Below, one piece after another: positions 16,499 through 24,717 of a stretch of DNA of 32,014 nucleotides. Location of the stretch: NCBI GenBank assembly GCA_017940255.1, contig JAGAZB010000031.1, positions 1 through 32,014 of the forward strand. The letters run 5' to 3'. Position numbers and translations under genes: made by a program. Each line of letters starts with the position of its first letter. The stretch's first letter is position 1. This DNA comes from Treponema sp. GTDB lineage: Bacteria; Spirochaetota; Spirochaetia; Treponematales; Treponemataceae. Under the pieces are notes generated by a model that worked only from the letters and a program-made list of their open reading frames with translations, was not told the DNA's origin and searched no databases.

Positions 16499-17045
16499 CA
16501 TCTTACACATAAACATTTTTGAAATCAGTAAAAGTTCCATCGTTCACAGCTTCGCTACAGGCGCTCTGGTCGCACCTCCTTGTGCTCCCGACGCGCCTTA
16601 CGCTCAGCAAAAATCTTCCAGCTCCAGAAGCAGACTTGCCAAAAGTTATGGCCGCTTCGCGCCCTTGTGTTTGAAGCAAGACTGCTTCTTCCGTATTCAT
16701 CTTCCAAAATAAAATTCTTTCTTACCAGTCCGCCTTCGGCGGACAATTTAATTTCCTTCCGTCTGAAAGTTTCACCTACCAAACTCCGCTCAGACAGCTT
16801 TCTAAAATTACGGATGCTTCGCAACCGCTTTAGTTTGTAAAGCAGTCTTCGCTCCGGTATACTTCTTCTCCTGTCGCCGCTTTCGCGGCGACGTTCTGAT
16901 TTTAAAACTCGCGGGGGGAGCGCGCGCAGCGGTCTTGTTTTTTCTTACAAAAAATTTAATTCAGTGACTTTAAAATCAAACAACGCTTAGTTGTTTATAT
17001 CCGTATTTTTTTATTTTATGTATATATTCTTTTAAATATTTATAT

Positions 17046-17077
17046 TTTTTCTTTAGTAATGCGTTGCTAAAGAAAAA
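17046..17077. repeat. Perfect 11-bp hairpin with a GCGTTG loop
   Basis: TTTTTCTTTAG (17046-17056) pairs with CTAAAGAAAAA (17067-17077). The loop carries GCGTTG, one of the recurring GCAACGC-type words of this stretch. Confidence 0.6.
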
Positions 17078-17326
17078 TTTAAAATAAAAGTAATTCAAAC
17101 ACATTCAATATTATTTCAAACATAATCAAAGATACCCAAACACAGCAACGCTTTTGCAACTTTATGCTTTTTTTTACGTTGCAAGCAACGCATCTTTTAC
17201 TATTCTACAAAAGCTTCTTTTTTCTGTCTTATTTTTCTGCAACGCATAAAAGGCGAAGCCAATCAGGGGGCACGGGGGAAAAACAAATATAATTAAAAAT
17301 TACAAACAAAAATCCAAACAATCTGT

Positions 17327-17332
17327 TATAAT
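17327..17332 (+). promoter_or_regulatory. -10 element of the small frameshifted gene
   Basis: A perfect TATAAT lies 21 nt before ATG 17354, followed by a strong Shine-Dalgarno site AAAGGAGG (17341-17348). No good -35 is visible. Confidence 0.45.
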
Positions 17333-17353
17333 GTAGCGCAAAAGGAGGCCATT

Positions 17354-17654
17354 ATGGTAACAAAAAAGAGGAAATGAATATTTCGAATTTGCAATTGTTT
17401 TATACAATGATGATCAAAAACCTGGTTATCTTGCAGCACACCTTTCAGGTAATGAAGAAGAAGTCATTAAAAAAGCCAAAAAGTTATGGAACGATTTTAT
17501 TCCATATCCTCTTATATCCAGCACTCCGAAAGAAGATAAATATCCTGTAAACCTTTCTCCTAATCATGCAGCAACTTTATTCGATTGTTTTTATTCACCT
17601 GACTTTAAACGCTGGTTTATAAACACTGGATATAAATTGTATTCCTGTAGTTGA
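17354..17654 (+). pseudogene. Small unknown gene with a frameshift at an A6 run
   Basis: A good ribosome-binding site leads into ATG 17354, but this frame stops at TGA 17375 after seven codons. From 17376 another frame runs on for 92 codons to TGA 17652-17654 with no start codon of its own; the preceding in-frame codon region begins after a TAA. Removing one A from the AAAAAA run (17662 minus 300 bp, i.e. 17362-17367) joins the two into a protein of about 99 residues (MVTKRGNEYFEFAIVL, then LAAHLSGNEEEVIKKAKKLW, ending YKLYSCS). I do not recognise it. It is either a recent pseudogene, a sequencing error, or a gene expressed by slippage. Confidence 0.55.
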
Positions 17655-17834
17655 TTAGCAGTTTATGCTTATCCGTATAAAATCCTATCTTTTAACTATA
17701 TTCTATGATAAAATAAGTAAATACGTATTCAATTAAAATTTTTATACCGACACTTTTTACAGTATAAGACTATTATCAAGGATACGTATAATAATTGTGG
17801 ACGCCCGCACTGGGGCACTTTTTTAATACAAATT

Positions 17835-17888
17835 TTTACCTAAATTTAACATTTTTTTCATTATAATCTAACATTCATAAACTACACT
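17835..17888 (+). promoter_or_regulatory. Pho-type operator array before the nptA fragment
   Basis: Hexamers every 11 bp: TTTACC (17835), TTAACA (17846), TTCATT (17857), CTAACA (17868); 9 nt later TACACT (17883-17888) could serve as -10. A TATAAT at 17862 inside the array is an alternative -10. Confidence 0.65.
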
Positions 17889-17908
17889 CGGATGCAAACG
17901 TGGTGTTT

Positions 17909-18388
17909 ATGAATACAAATGTGAAAATTATTTTCGGACTTTTAGGTGGGCTTGCTCTTTTTTTGTTCGGAACGAACATGATGAGCGAGAGCCTGAAAAA
18001 AGCTGAGGGTGCGAGAATCAAAGCGATTATGTCCATACTCGGGAAAACCCCTTTGCTGGGGCTTCTTGTTGGTGCTTTTTCAACTGCAATATTACAAAGC
18101 TCTAGCGCGACAACTGTAATGGTAATCGGATTTGTATCAGCAGATGTAATGAGCTTACCTGTTGCAATCGCAATTATTTTCGGTGCAAACATCGGAACAA
18201 CCATAACAGCTCAAATAATTGCCTTTAAGCTTTCAAATTATATATACGTTTTTATTTTCATCGGATTTTTACTGTCATTCATAGTAAAAAATCAAGAGTG
18301 GAAAAATATAGGAATAAGCATTTTTGCTTTTGGCCTTTTGTTTTTGGGAATTGAAACAATCCGCGGGATTGGGTACAGGATAAAATGA
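17909..18388 (+). pseudogene. Half-size Na/Pi cotransporter ending in a PhoB-like tail
   Basis: 159 residues that match the first repeat of NptA-type sodium/phosphate transporters: FGLLGGLALFLFGTNMM, the substrate motif QSSSATT (63-69) and GANIGTT (92-98), up to FGLLFLGIE. It then ends in ETIRGIGYRIK. That end is not transporter sequence: it is the C-terminal tail of an OmpR/PhoB-type regulator (the phoB just downstream ends ETIRGVGYKFI), and the stop codon again overlaps an ATGAAA, as at the phoB/phoR junction. So the 5' part of one gene is fused in frame to the last codons of another. It keeps a Pho-type promoter. ATG 17909 is preferred over GTG 17900; neither has a ribosome-binding site. 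It may be inert or make a one-repeat protein. Confidence 0.75.
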
Positions 18389-18400
18389 AATCCGCGAAAT

Positions 18401-18454
18401 TTTACAGAAACTTAACAATTCTTTAATTGCAATTTTACTCAAATCATTTATAAA
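18401..18454 (+). promoter_or_regulatory. phoB promoter with Pho-type operator array
   Basis: TTTACA (18401), TTAACA (18412), TTAATT (18423), TTTACT (18434), exactly 11 bp apart, then 9 nt and -10 TATAAA (18449-18454). ATG follows 6 nt later, so the message is probably leaderless. This predicts autoregulation. Confidence 0.8.
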
Positions 18455-18460
18455 TAAGAT

Positions 18461-19129
18461 ATGATTTATATTCTTGAAGACGATGACAACATCCGTAAGC
18501 TCATCAATTATTCATTAAAAAGTCAGGGATTTGAAGTTCAGGATTTTGCGCTGCCTTCTGCATTTTGGACGGCTCTTCAAACTACAAATCCTGATTTGCT
18601 TTTGCTGGATATAATGCTTCCTGAAGAAGACGGTATTTCCATTCTAAAAAAACTTCGTTCAAATCCGAAAACTTCTACAATTCCCGTAATCATGCTTACC
18701 GCAAAAGATTCAGAATACGATGTTGTTACAGGCCTTGATTCTGGTGCTGACGATTATGTTACAAAACCTTTTGGAATGATGGCCCTTGTTTCCCGCATAA
18801 AAGCTGTTCTTCGCCGCTACGAAAAAACAGACAGTCACAAGGAATTGATTCAAGCCGGGGAGCTTAAAATTGACGAAAACCAGCACACAGTTTTTATACA
18901 TAACCGGCAGCTTTTTCTTACGGTCAAGGAGTTCGATCTCCTGGTTCTACTTATAAAAAATCGTGGTAACGTTCTCACTCGTGAGATGCTACTGGAACAC
19001 ATCTGGGACATTTCTGCTGATATTGAAAGTCGCACTGTTGATGTTCATATCCGCACCCTTCGCCAAAAACTTGGGGATGCTGGAAATGCAATCGAAACTA
19101 TTCGTGGAGTGGGATATAAGTTTATATGA
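18461..19129 (+). CDS. phoB: Phosphate response regulator PhoB (OmpR family)
   Basis: 222-residue response regulator. Receiver domain: acidic pocket EDDD (6-9), phospho-acceptor D50 (LLLLDIMLP), T80 and K102 (YVTKPF). Winged-helix DNA-binding domain, residues about 128-222: LTVKEFDLLVLLIKNRGNVLTREMLLEHIW, then SRTVDVHIRTLRQKLGD, then ETIRGVGYKFI. It should bind the 11-bp-period arrays found at six promoters here, one of them its own. Its last 4 bp overlap the kinase gene. It begins directly at the promoter with no Shine-Dalgarno site. Confidence 0.9.
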   Translation: MIYILEDDDNIRKLINYSLKSQGFEVQDFALPSAFWTALQTTNPDLLLLDIMLPEEDGISILKKLRSNPKTSTIPVIMLTAKDSEYDVVTGLDSGADDYVTKPFGMMALVSRIKAVLRRYEKTDSHKELIQAGELKIDENQHTVFIHNRQLFLTVKEFDLLVLLIKNRGNVLTREMLLEHIWDISADIESRTVDVHIRTLRQKLGDAGNAIETIRGVGYKFI

Positions 19130-20466
19130 AAAATAAATCTTTAACCTTTAGAATCTTTATCAACACATTTTTAGTCGGTACACTCATTTATTTTATCTGC
19201 GCTTTTATGTTTTTTGGGAACCTTTATACATACTTTGAAGAACAGCTCTTTAATGAACTGGAAAGCGAAAGTATTTTTCTTGAAGATTATGTTTTAAATG
19301 GTGACCTTCTAAAATTACAAAACCTTGAAACAAAAAACAGAATTACTCTGATCCACAGTAACGGTTCAGTTTATTTTGATAACACAGTTTCCTTTGAAGA
19401 AATGGAAAATCATGCGCTTCGTTCAGAGTTTCTTGGAGCTAAAGATAAGGGAGTAAGTAAAGTCTCCCGCTATTCTTCTACAATGACAGAAAAAACTCTC
19501 TATTTTGCAAAGCTTCTTTCCAATGGAGATGTGCTTCGAATCAGCTGTAATCAGCATTCTGTGTGGGTTCTTGTTTTAGGAATGAGTCAGACTCTTCTAT
19601 TGTTATTAGTAATTGCAGTTATCATTTCTGGAATCTCTGCCTCATGGATTTCCCAAAAAATCGTTCATCCTCTTAATTCTATCAACCTTGATGAGCCTGA
19701 ATCTTCTGATGTTTATGAAGAATTAAAACCTTTCACAAAACGAATTGCCGAAGAAAACTTTGAAAAAGCCCAGAGGGAAGAAATCCGTGCCCAATATACT
19801 GCAAATGTAAGCCACGAATTAAAGACACCGCTTACAAGCATAAGTGGTTTTGCAGAAATCCTGATGCAAGGGGGAACAGACCCTAAAATTACAGTGGACT
19901 TTTCAAAGTCAATTTACGACGAAGCCCAGCGCATGACTACTCTTGTAAACGACATCATCAAGCTTTCTAAACTGGACGAAAAATCCATCGCAATGGAGAA
20001 AGAAGCCTTAAGTTTGCGTTCAATTTGCCGCGAGGTTATGGAGGTTCTTTCTGCCAGTGCAAAAACTAAAAATCTTTCTCTTAATCTGGAAGGAGATTCC
20101 GGACTCATCAACGGCGTTGAACCAGTAATCTACGAAATGATTTACAACCTTGTGGACAACGCCATCAAATACAACAAAATCGACGGCAGCGTAAACATAA
20201 AAATCCAGGAAATGCAGAATTCTTCTGGAGCCAGGGACAAAGTGATTCTAACAGTTAGCGACACAGGAATTGGCATTCCCTATTCCGAAAGAGAACGAAT
20301 TTTTGAACGCTTCTACCGCATAGACAAAAGCCGCTCGAGAGCGCTTGGTGGAACAGGATTGGGCTTGAGTATCGTAAAGCACGCTGCAAAATATCACAAT
20401 GCCAGTGTGCTGGTGACAAGCGAAGAAGAAAAAGGCAGCACATTTACGGTGGTGTTTGAAGTATAA
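19126..20466 (+). CDS. phoR: Phosphate sensor histidine kinase PhoR-type
   Basis: 446-residue membrane kinase that should phosphorylate PhoB. Membrane helix 1 at about 9-31, an extracytoplasmic sensor of about 115 residues, helix 2 at about 147-170, a short linker without an obvious PAS domain, then the dimerisation/phospho-acceptor domain with H230 (NVSHELKTPLTSISG). The ATP-binding domain has the N box (YNLVDNAIKYNK), G1 (DTGIGIP), the F box (RIFERFYRIDKSRSR) and G2 (GGTGLGLSIVKHA). The ATGA overlap with phoB implies translational coupling. The name rests on synteny with pst, phoA and nptA plus the shared operator array. Confidence 0.88.
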   Translation: MKNKSLTFRIFINTFLVGTLIYFICAFMFFGNLYTYFEEQLFNELESESIFLEDYVLNGDLLKLQNLETKNRITLIHSNGSVYFDNTVSFEEMENHALRSEFLGAKDKGVSKVSRYSSTMTEKTLYFAKLLSNGDVLRISCNQHSVWVLVLGMSQTLLLLLVIAVIISGISASWISQKIVHPLNSINLDEPESSDVYEELKPFTKRIAEENFEKAQREEIRAQYTANVSHELKTPLTSISGFAEILMQGGTDPKITVDFSKSIYDEAQRMTTLVNDIIKLSKLDEKSIAMEKEALSLRSICREVMEVLSASAKTKNLSLNLEGDSGLINGVEPVIYEMIYNLVDNAIKYNKIDGSVNIKIQEMQNSSGARDKVILTVSDTGIGIPYSERERIFERFYRIDKSRSRALGGTGLGLSIVKHAAKYHNASVLVTSEEEKGSTFTVVFEV

Positions 20467-20468
20467 AT

Positions 20469-20526
20469 TTTACATAAATTTTACATAAACTTAATTCTCA
20501 AATCTTCATTTATCAGTCATCATAAA
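20469..20526 (+). promoter_or_regulatory. nptA promoter with Pho-type operator array
   Basis: TTTACA (20469), TTTACA (20480), TTAATT (20491), weak ATCTTC (20502), 11 bp apart, starting 2 bp after the phoR stop. The -10 is poor: CATCAT (20518) or CATAAA (20521), 3-6 nt before ATG 20530. With no Shine-Dalgarno site, it may be leaderless or partly read through from phoR. Confidence 0.65.
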
Positions 20527-20529
20527 CCC

Positions 20530-22179
20530 ATGATTTTGAATGTAATTTCACAGATTGTGGGTTTTATTGGTTCTCTTTGTCTTTTGCTTTTTGGCATGAA
20601 CATGCTGAGTAACGGTATTCAAAAAGGGGCCGGCAGCGGACTTCAAAAACTTTTGGGGAAAATCACCGGCAACAGATTTTATGCTGTTCTTACGGGAATT
20701 GGTGTTACGGCCATAATTCAGTCGTCAGGTGCCACAACCGTTATGGTAGTTTCCTTTGTAAACGCAGAGATTCTGACATTGGAGCAGGCAATCGGCGTAA
20801 TTTTTGGAGCTAACATTGGTACTACGGTTACTGCATGGATTGTTTCGCTTTTTGGATTCAGTTTTTCTATTGCGGCATTGGCTATCCCACTCTTTGGCTT
20901 TGGTTACATTCTAAAACATTTTAAGAAACTTAAGATTCACAATTTTGCAGAAAGTTTTATGGGCTTTGCACTTTTGTTCATGGGACTTGGACTGCTTAAG
21001 GAAAGTCTTACTCTTGGACCTGGTGCCAGCCGAGTTTTTGCTGTCATAAACGGCTGGGGAATTGGCGGAATCCTTCTTGGAGTACTTTTGGGGGCTCTGA
21101 TTACTGCCCTCATTCATTCAAGTTCTGCTATGACCGCCATTGTTTTAACTATGGCAAGTAACGGAACTTTAAGCTGGGAACTGAGTGCGGCTATCGTTTT
21201 AGGAAGTAACATTGGTTCTACAATTGATGCGGTTATGTCTAGTTTTGGCGCCAGCGTCAATGCCCGCCGTACTGCCTTTGTTCACGTTGCCTTTAATGTT
21301 ACAGGAACGCTGGTTGCACTTTTGATTTTCAAACCTTTCCTTTCGCTTATAGATTTAATTGTTCCACTTGAACCGGCTCTGAACATTACAACTCACATTG
21401 CAATGCTTCATACAATTTTCAACATTTGTGCCACAGTAATTTTTGTTCCGTTTGTAAATCAGATTGCAGCAATTTCCAGAAAAGTGATTCCAGAAACAGA
21501 AAAAGAAAAAGACGAGCACTATCATCTTCCTGCAATTTTACCACATTCAAGAATCAGTGCAGATTTGTATTCTTATCAGATCCAAAGTGAAATCAGCAAA
21601 ATGAGTGCAAAGGTTATGGAAATGTTTGATTCAGTCTGCAATAGCTTTATGAATCCAAAAAATGCAGAAGAAGAAAACGAGCACGTAAAATATCTTGAAA
21701 ATTATATAGATGAAATGAACGGAGCCATTACAGATTTCTTGCAAAAATGTGCTCGCCTGCCAAATGCAAATCACGATGATCGTGCTCATTTTTCTAATTT
21801 ACTACACATTACCGACACGCTGGAAAATCTTAGCGATGAAACCTGTTCTTTAATGCACACAGTTAAAAAATATGTTTCAAACGAAAAGTTTAATTCTTCA
21901 TCTCAGAGGGCAAAGGAAATAGAAGATTACGTAGAAAGCGTTCGTATTTTCTATGAACAGGTCTGCGTTTATTTTACAATCGGCTTTACTGAAGACGAAA
22001 AACTTGCCGGCGAAGCTATCGAACAGCAAATTGACGTAACTAAAAAAGAACTTAAAAAAGCCAGCCGAAAACGTCTTGAATCTGGTGCCGATGTAAAAGA
22101 AGAACTCCAGTACATCGACATTGTTCGAAAAGTTGAACGTGCCGGCGACTGCGTTTATACAATGCTGCAAAGTGTGTAA
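20530..22179 (+). CDS. nptA: Sodium/phosphate cotransporter with PhoU-like tail
   Basis: 549 residues. Two inverted Na/Pi-cotransporter repeats: repeat 1 has QSSGATT (64-70) and GANIGTT (94-100), repeat 2 has IHSSSAMT (about 195-202) and LGSNIGST. Both are needed for phosphate and sodium binding. The cytoplasmic C-terminal about 200 residues (from about 345) are helical and PhoU-like, with SKMSAKVMEMFDSV and YIDIVRKVERAGDCVYTM (the E-R-x-GD motif). It imports phosphate with sodium and complements the high-affinity Pst system. It stops 3 bp before the convergent HD gene, with no terminator between. Confidence 0.9.
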   Translation: MILNVISQIVGFIGSLCLLLFGMNMLSNGIQKGAGSGLQKLLGKITGNRFYAVLTGIGVTAIIQSSGATTVMVVSFVNAEILTLEQAIGVIFGANIGTTVTAWIVSLFGFSFSIAALAIPLFGFGYILKHFKKLKIHNFAESFMGFALLFMGLGLLKESLTLGPGASRVFAVINGWGIGGILLGVLLGALITALIHSSSAMTAIVLTMASNGTLSWELSAAIVLGSNIGSTIDAVMSSFGASVNARRTAFVHVAFNVTGTLVALLIFKPFLSLIDLIVPLEPALNITTHIAMLHTIFNICATVIFVPFVNQIAAISRKVIPETEKEKDEHYHLPAILPHSRISADLYSYQIQSEISKMSAKVMEMFDSVCNSFMNPKNAEEENEHVKYLENYIDEMNGAITDFLQKCARLPNANHDDRAHFSNLLHITDTLENLSDETCSLMHTVKKYVSNEKFNSSSQRAKEIEDYVESVRIFYEQVCVYFTIGFTEDEKLAGEAIEQQIDVTKKELKKASRKRLESGADVKEELQYIDIVRKVERAGDCVYTMLQSV

Positions 22180-22182
22180 AAG

Positions 22183-23019
22183 CTACAGATACTTTTTCAA
22201 TTCCTTTCCTTCACCCCCCGCGAAAAGTTCAACAAAGCATTTTGCGGGCGATGAATTGATTTTTGGAATGAGCACTTCTTCAATCTGGAAAAAGCCTACG
22301 TCGCTGCTCATAAAGACTTCAATCTGAAGTGGTTTTTCAGTGCCCTGATGAATCTTTACGCTTTCGATGGAATTGGCAGAATATTTGTGGATGTCGCCCA
22401 CGCTTGGTTTTGTGTTCATCTCCATTGGAATACGGGCGCGCCCTTTTGTCATATCACAACCGTCAGCAATAAGGATAAGTCCTGCTTCAATGGAATGAAT
22501 GCGGCGGGTCCCCATGTGCCCGATAATTCCTTCCATAGCCATGGAGCGAATTATTACGCGACGGTTTAAATCAGATTTTTCAGGAAGGAACTTTGTAAGC
22601 ACTCGGTCAATAATCGGCTGGGCTAGAATGCCTGAATAAAGTTCATGGTCCTGCCGTCCGATTGTCATTCCAAAGTCGTGAAAAAATCCTGCTAAAATTA
22701 CTGCCGTAACACTGTCAGAAAAACTTCCAGCCTGCTCAGTTTCCAGAGAAGTTTTAATTCCAGCCTGATGCAAAATCTTCAGCATCTTAAGTGCATTGCG
22801 GCAAACCGTTCTCATATGAACAGGCCCGTGGTCATTATAGCCAAGACGAACAATTGAAACATTGTTTGCATAATTCTGGACTGCTTCAATTTCCTCGTCC
22901 GCTATCAGTTCCTTTACCACAAGAAGCGGAAGCTGGTCTTTTTCTTCTGTCAGCTCAATTATTTCGCTTGTAAGAGTGATTAATTTTTGGTCAACGCTGA
23001 TTTCTTTTGGACTTTTCAT
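22183..23019 (-). CDS. HD-domain phosphohydrolase-like protein
   Basis: 278 residues from ATG 23019; the frame is open further up to 23127, but that part is repeat DNA. Metal-binding HD pattern: H68 (DHGPVHMRTV), H114-D115 (GFFHDFGMTIG), a further H in GHMGTRRIHSIEAG and D in LIADGCDMTKG. HD proteins hydrolyse phosphoester bonds in nucleotides or cyclic nucleotides; the substrate cannot be inferred. The C-terminal about 70 residues (SIESVKIHQGTEKPLQIEVF) look like a separate small beta domain. It lies inside the phosphate island but has no Pho-type array, so it may not be under phosphate control. Confidence 0.8.
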   Translation of the reverse strand: MKSPKEISVDQKLITLTSEIIELTEEKDQLPLLVVKELIADEEIEAVQNYANNVSIVRLGYNDHGPVHMRTVCRNALKMLKILHQAGIKTSLETEQAGSFSDSVTAVILAGFFHDFGMTIGRQDHELYSGILAQPIIDRVLTKFLPEKSDLNRRVIIRSMAMEGIIGHMGTRRIHSIEAGLILIADGCDMTKGRARIPMEMNTKPSVGDIHKYSANSIESVKIHQGTEKPLQIEVFMSSDVGFFQIEEVLIPKINSSPAKCFVELFAGGEGKELKKYL

Positions 23020-23026
23020 AAATAAT

Positions 23027-23032
23027 ATTATA
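23027..23032 (-). promoter_or_regulatory. -10 element of the HD gene, leaderless type
   Basis: A perfect TATAAT on the minus strand ends 7 nt before ATG 23019; no Shine-Dalgarno site. Confidence 0.5.
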
Positions 23033-23048
23033 TCACAATTTGGTGTTC

Positions 23049-23068
23049 CCGGCTTCTTTCGAAGCCGG
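23049..23068. repeat. Perfect 8-bp hairpin
   Basis: CCGGCTTC and GAAGCCGG around a TTTC loop, upstream of the HD gene promoter and downstream of phoA. G+C-rich like the other intergenic repeats of the window; no T-tract. Confidence 0.6.
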
Positions 23069-23101
23069 TTGGGCTGTTCAGGGTTTCGGCTTTCGCCTTC
23101 A

Positions 23102-23137
23102 TTCAAAAGCAGCGGTGTAAACACCACTGCTTTTGAA
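23102..23137 (-). terminator. Strong hairpin after phoA
   Basis: TTCAAAAGCAG (23102-23112) pairs with CTGCTTTTGAA (23127-23137), then one mismatch and GGTGT with ACACC around a 2-nt loop. It is the strongest fold after the phoA stop at 23171 and may stabilise the mRNA end or stop transcription; it lacks a typical U-tract. Confidence 0.5.
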
Positions 23138-23170
23138 CGCCTTCGGCGCCCTTACTATCCCTAACGCATT

Positions 23171-24688
23171 TTAATCTTTCACAACCTTTGTAAGCTTTGC
23201 CATTTTTTTGTAGATTTCTGTGTTGTCATAGAAGCCTTTGAATTCTTCCTGACCTGCACCAAGGGCAAATACTGGAACTGGTAAACCTGTATGGCTGTTT
23301 GAAGTCCAGCCAAGACCAGACTTTGCATTGAGCACATGAGTGATTGTGATTGTCAAAGGCTCGTAAGTTCCGTAAAGGTCATATTCCTGCTGGTTACGAG
23401 ATTTATCGTTTTTGATTGTTTTTTCGTAAGCAGTTTTAATGCGGCCAAGTTCGTAATCTGTAAGGACAAGACCACCGTTTTTGTTGCTACCATTGCTTCC
23501 TGGAAGTTTGAGACCGAACAAAGCTTCAACATCCTTCATTACATCTTCAAAGCTTGTACCATTCTTTTTGTATGCAGAAACATAATTTGAATCATATTTT
23601 GCATAAGAGATTTTCTGACCGTCCAATGTACGGAAGAACAAATTGTAGTCTGTTCCGGCATAACCAATTGTAAGTCCACCAGTTTCGTGGTCAGCAGTTA
23701 CCAGAATAAGTGTTTCTTTTGGGTGCTTATTGTAAAAGTCGATTGCTTCTTCTACAGCTTCGCTTAAAGCAAGTGTGTCAGCAATTGAAGAACGTGCATC
23801 GTTTGCGTGGCAGGCCCAGTCAACTTTTCCGCCTTCTACCATCATGAAGAAACCTGTTTTGTTATCAAGAACTTCAATTCCTTTACGAACATAATCGCGA
23901 AGAGCCCATTCACCATTTTTGCGGTCATTGTCGTAACTCATGGAATCTGAATCTGCCAAAGTCTCTGCAATAACAATAGCCTTGTCACCATTTTCAAGAT
24001 TAGATGCTGACTTCTGATTAAAACAAACTTTATAACCTGCATTTGTAGCAAGCTCGTAGATAGAAGTTTTGTCTTTGTTTTTGTCCTGTGGTTCCATCAA
24101 GGCACCGCCGGCAAAATAATCAAAGTTTGATTCAACAAGTTCAAGTCCAATCGGGTAATTTGATTTGCGGCTTGCCTGGTGAGCATAAGTTGCAGCAGGT
24201 GTCGCATGATTCAAGTTTACAGTTGAAATTACACCGATCTTCCATTTTTTCTGATCACGGAGCTGTTCTGCAATTGTGCGGTATTTGATTTTCTTCGTAA
24301 TATCCACATTTATGGAAGAAGAGTGTGTTTTGTAACCAGTAAAAATTGATGTGGCAGTTGAAGCTGAATCTGGAGCAAAGGATGTTGCATCATAAGTGCT
24401 TGCTGAACCTGCAACTGGGAACTGGTAAAAGCTCAAGGCTTTCATTTCCGGTGAATCAGATGGATTTGAAGACTTTTTTACATCAGCAACAATACCAGCT
24501 GCATCTTTACCAGCATAATATGCTGCGCTCTGAATTTGTGGATAGCTCATTCCGTCTCCAACAAATACGAATACGTATTTTGGAGTCCCTTTTCCAGTTG
24601 GGGTAGCAGCAATTTTAGCTTCTGCATGAACAACTGAAAGTCCAAGGAATGCCATTAAAACTACACTTGTAAGTTTTGATTTTTTCAT
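23171..24688 (-). CDS. phoA: Alkaline phosphatase PhoA
   Basis: Periplasmic enzyme that frees phosphate from organic phosphoesters. 505 residues with a signal peptide (MKKSKLTSVVLMAFLGLSVVHA). Catalytic and metal residues are in place: D45 (FVFVGDGMS), nucleophile S108 (PDSAST), E285-x4-D290-x3-H294 (EGGKVDWACH), D333-H334-E335 (TADHETGG) and a late His in SNSHTGLPVPVFALG. AGGAG lies 8 nt before the ATG. It starts 29 bp after the porin gene stops, so the two form one unit under the Pho-type array at 25935-25973. Confidence 0.95.
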   Translation of the reverse strand: MKKSKLTSVVLMAFLGLSVVHAEAKIAATPTGKGTPKYVFVFVGDGMSYPQIQSAAYYAGKDAAGIVADVKKSSNPSDSPEMKALSFYQFPVAGSASTYDATSFAPDSASTATSIFTGYKTHSSSINVDITKKIKYRTIAEQLRDQKKWKIGVISTVNLNHATPAATYAHQASRKSNYPIGLELVESNFDYFAGGALMEPQDKNKDKTSIYELATNAGYKVCFNQKSASNLENGDKAIVIAETLADSDSMSYDNDRKNGEWALRDYVRKGIEVLDNKTGFFMMVEGGKVDWACHANDARSSIADTLALSEAVEEAIDFYNKHPKETLILVTADHETGGLTIGYAGTDYNLFFRTLDGQKISYAKYDSNYVSAYKKNGTSFEDVMKDVEALFGLKLPGSNGSNKNGGLVLTDYELGRIKTAYEKTIKNDKSRNQQEYDLYGTYEPLTITITHVLNAKSGLGWTSNSHTGLPVPVFALGAGQEEFKGFYDNTEIYKKMAKLTKVVKD

Positions 24689-24717
24689 TTTAATTCTCCT
24701 ATAATTTGTAAAGTGCC

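Larger units (their letters stand above)
15746..17326. other. Gene-free, palindrome-rich accessory DNA
   Basis: Several long frames are open here on both strands, but their proteins are rich in Cys, Ser, Arg and His, overlap each other and lack starts or family features, so I call none. The left part (to about 16930) is G+C-richer and built of repeated CTTCGTTCCGCTC-like words and hairpins. The right part is very A+T-rich with scattered GCAACGC/GCGTTGC motifs. It looks like decayed or repeat-derived DNA. Confidence 0.6.

Noticed and set aside
15775..16840. Several overlapping open frames of 65-144 codons on both strands
   Set aside because: They overlap each other in repeat-rich DNA, have odd composition (many Cys, Ser, Arg, His), no ribosome-binding sites and no family features.
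16980..17250. Replication origin with iterons
   Set aside because: No dnaA, repA or DnaA boxes nearby; the repeats are irregularly spaced and the same word occurs inside yibEF.
17862..17867. TATAAT as sole promoter of the nptA fragment
   Set aside because: It overlaps hexamers of an otherwise perfect 11-bp array; the -10 9 nt after the array fits the pattern of the other promoters better, so I list it only as an alternative.
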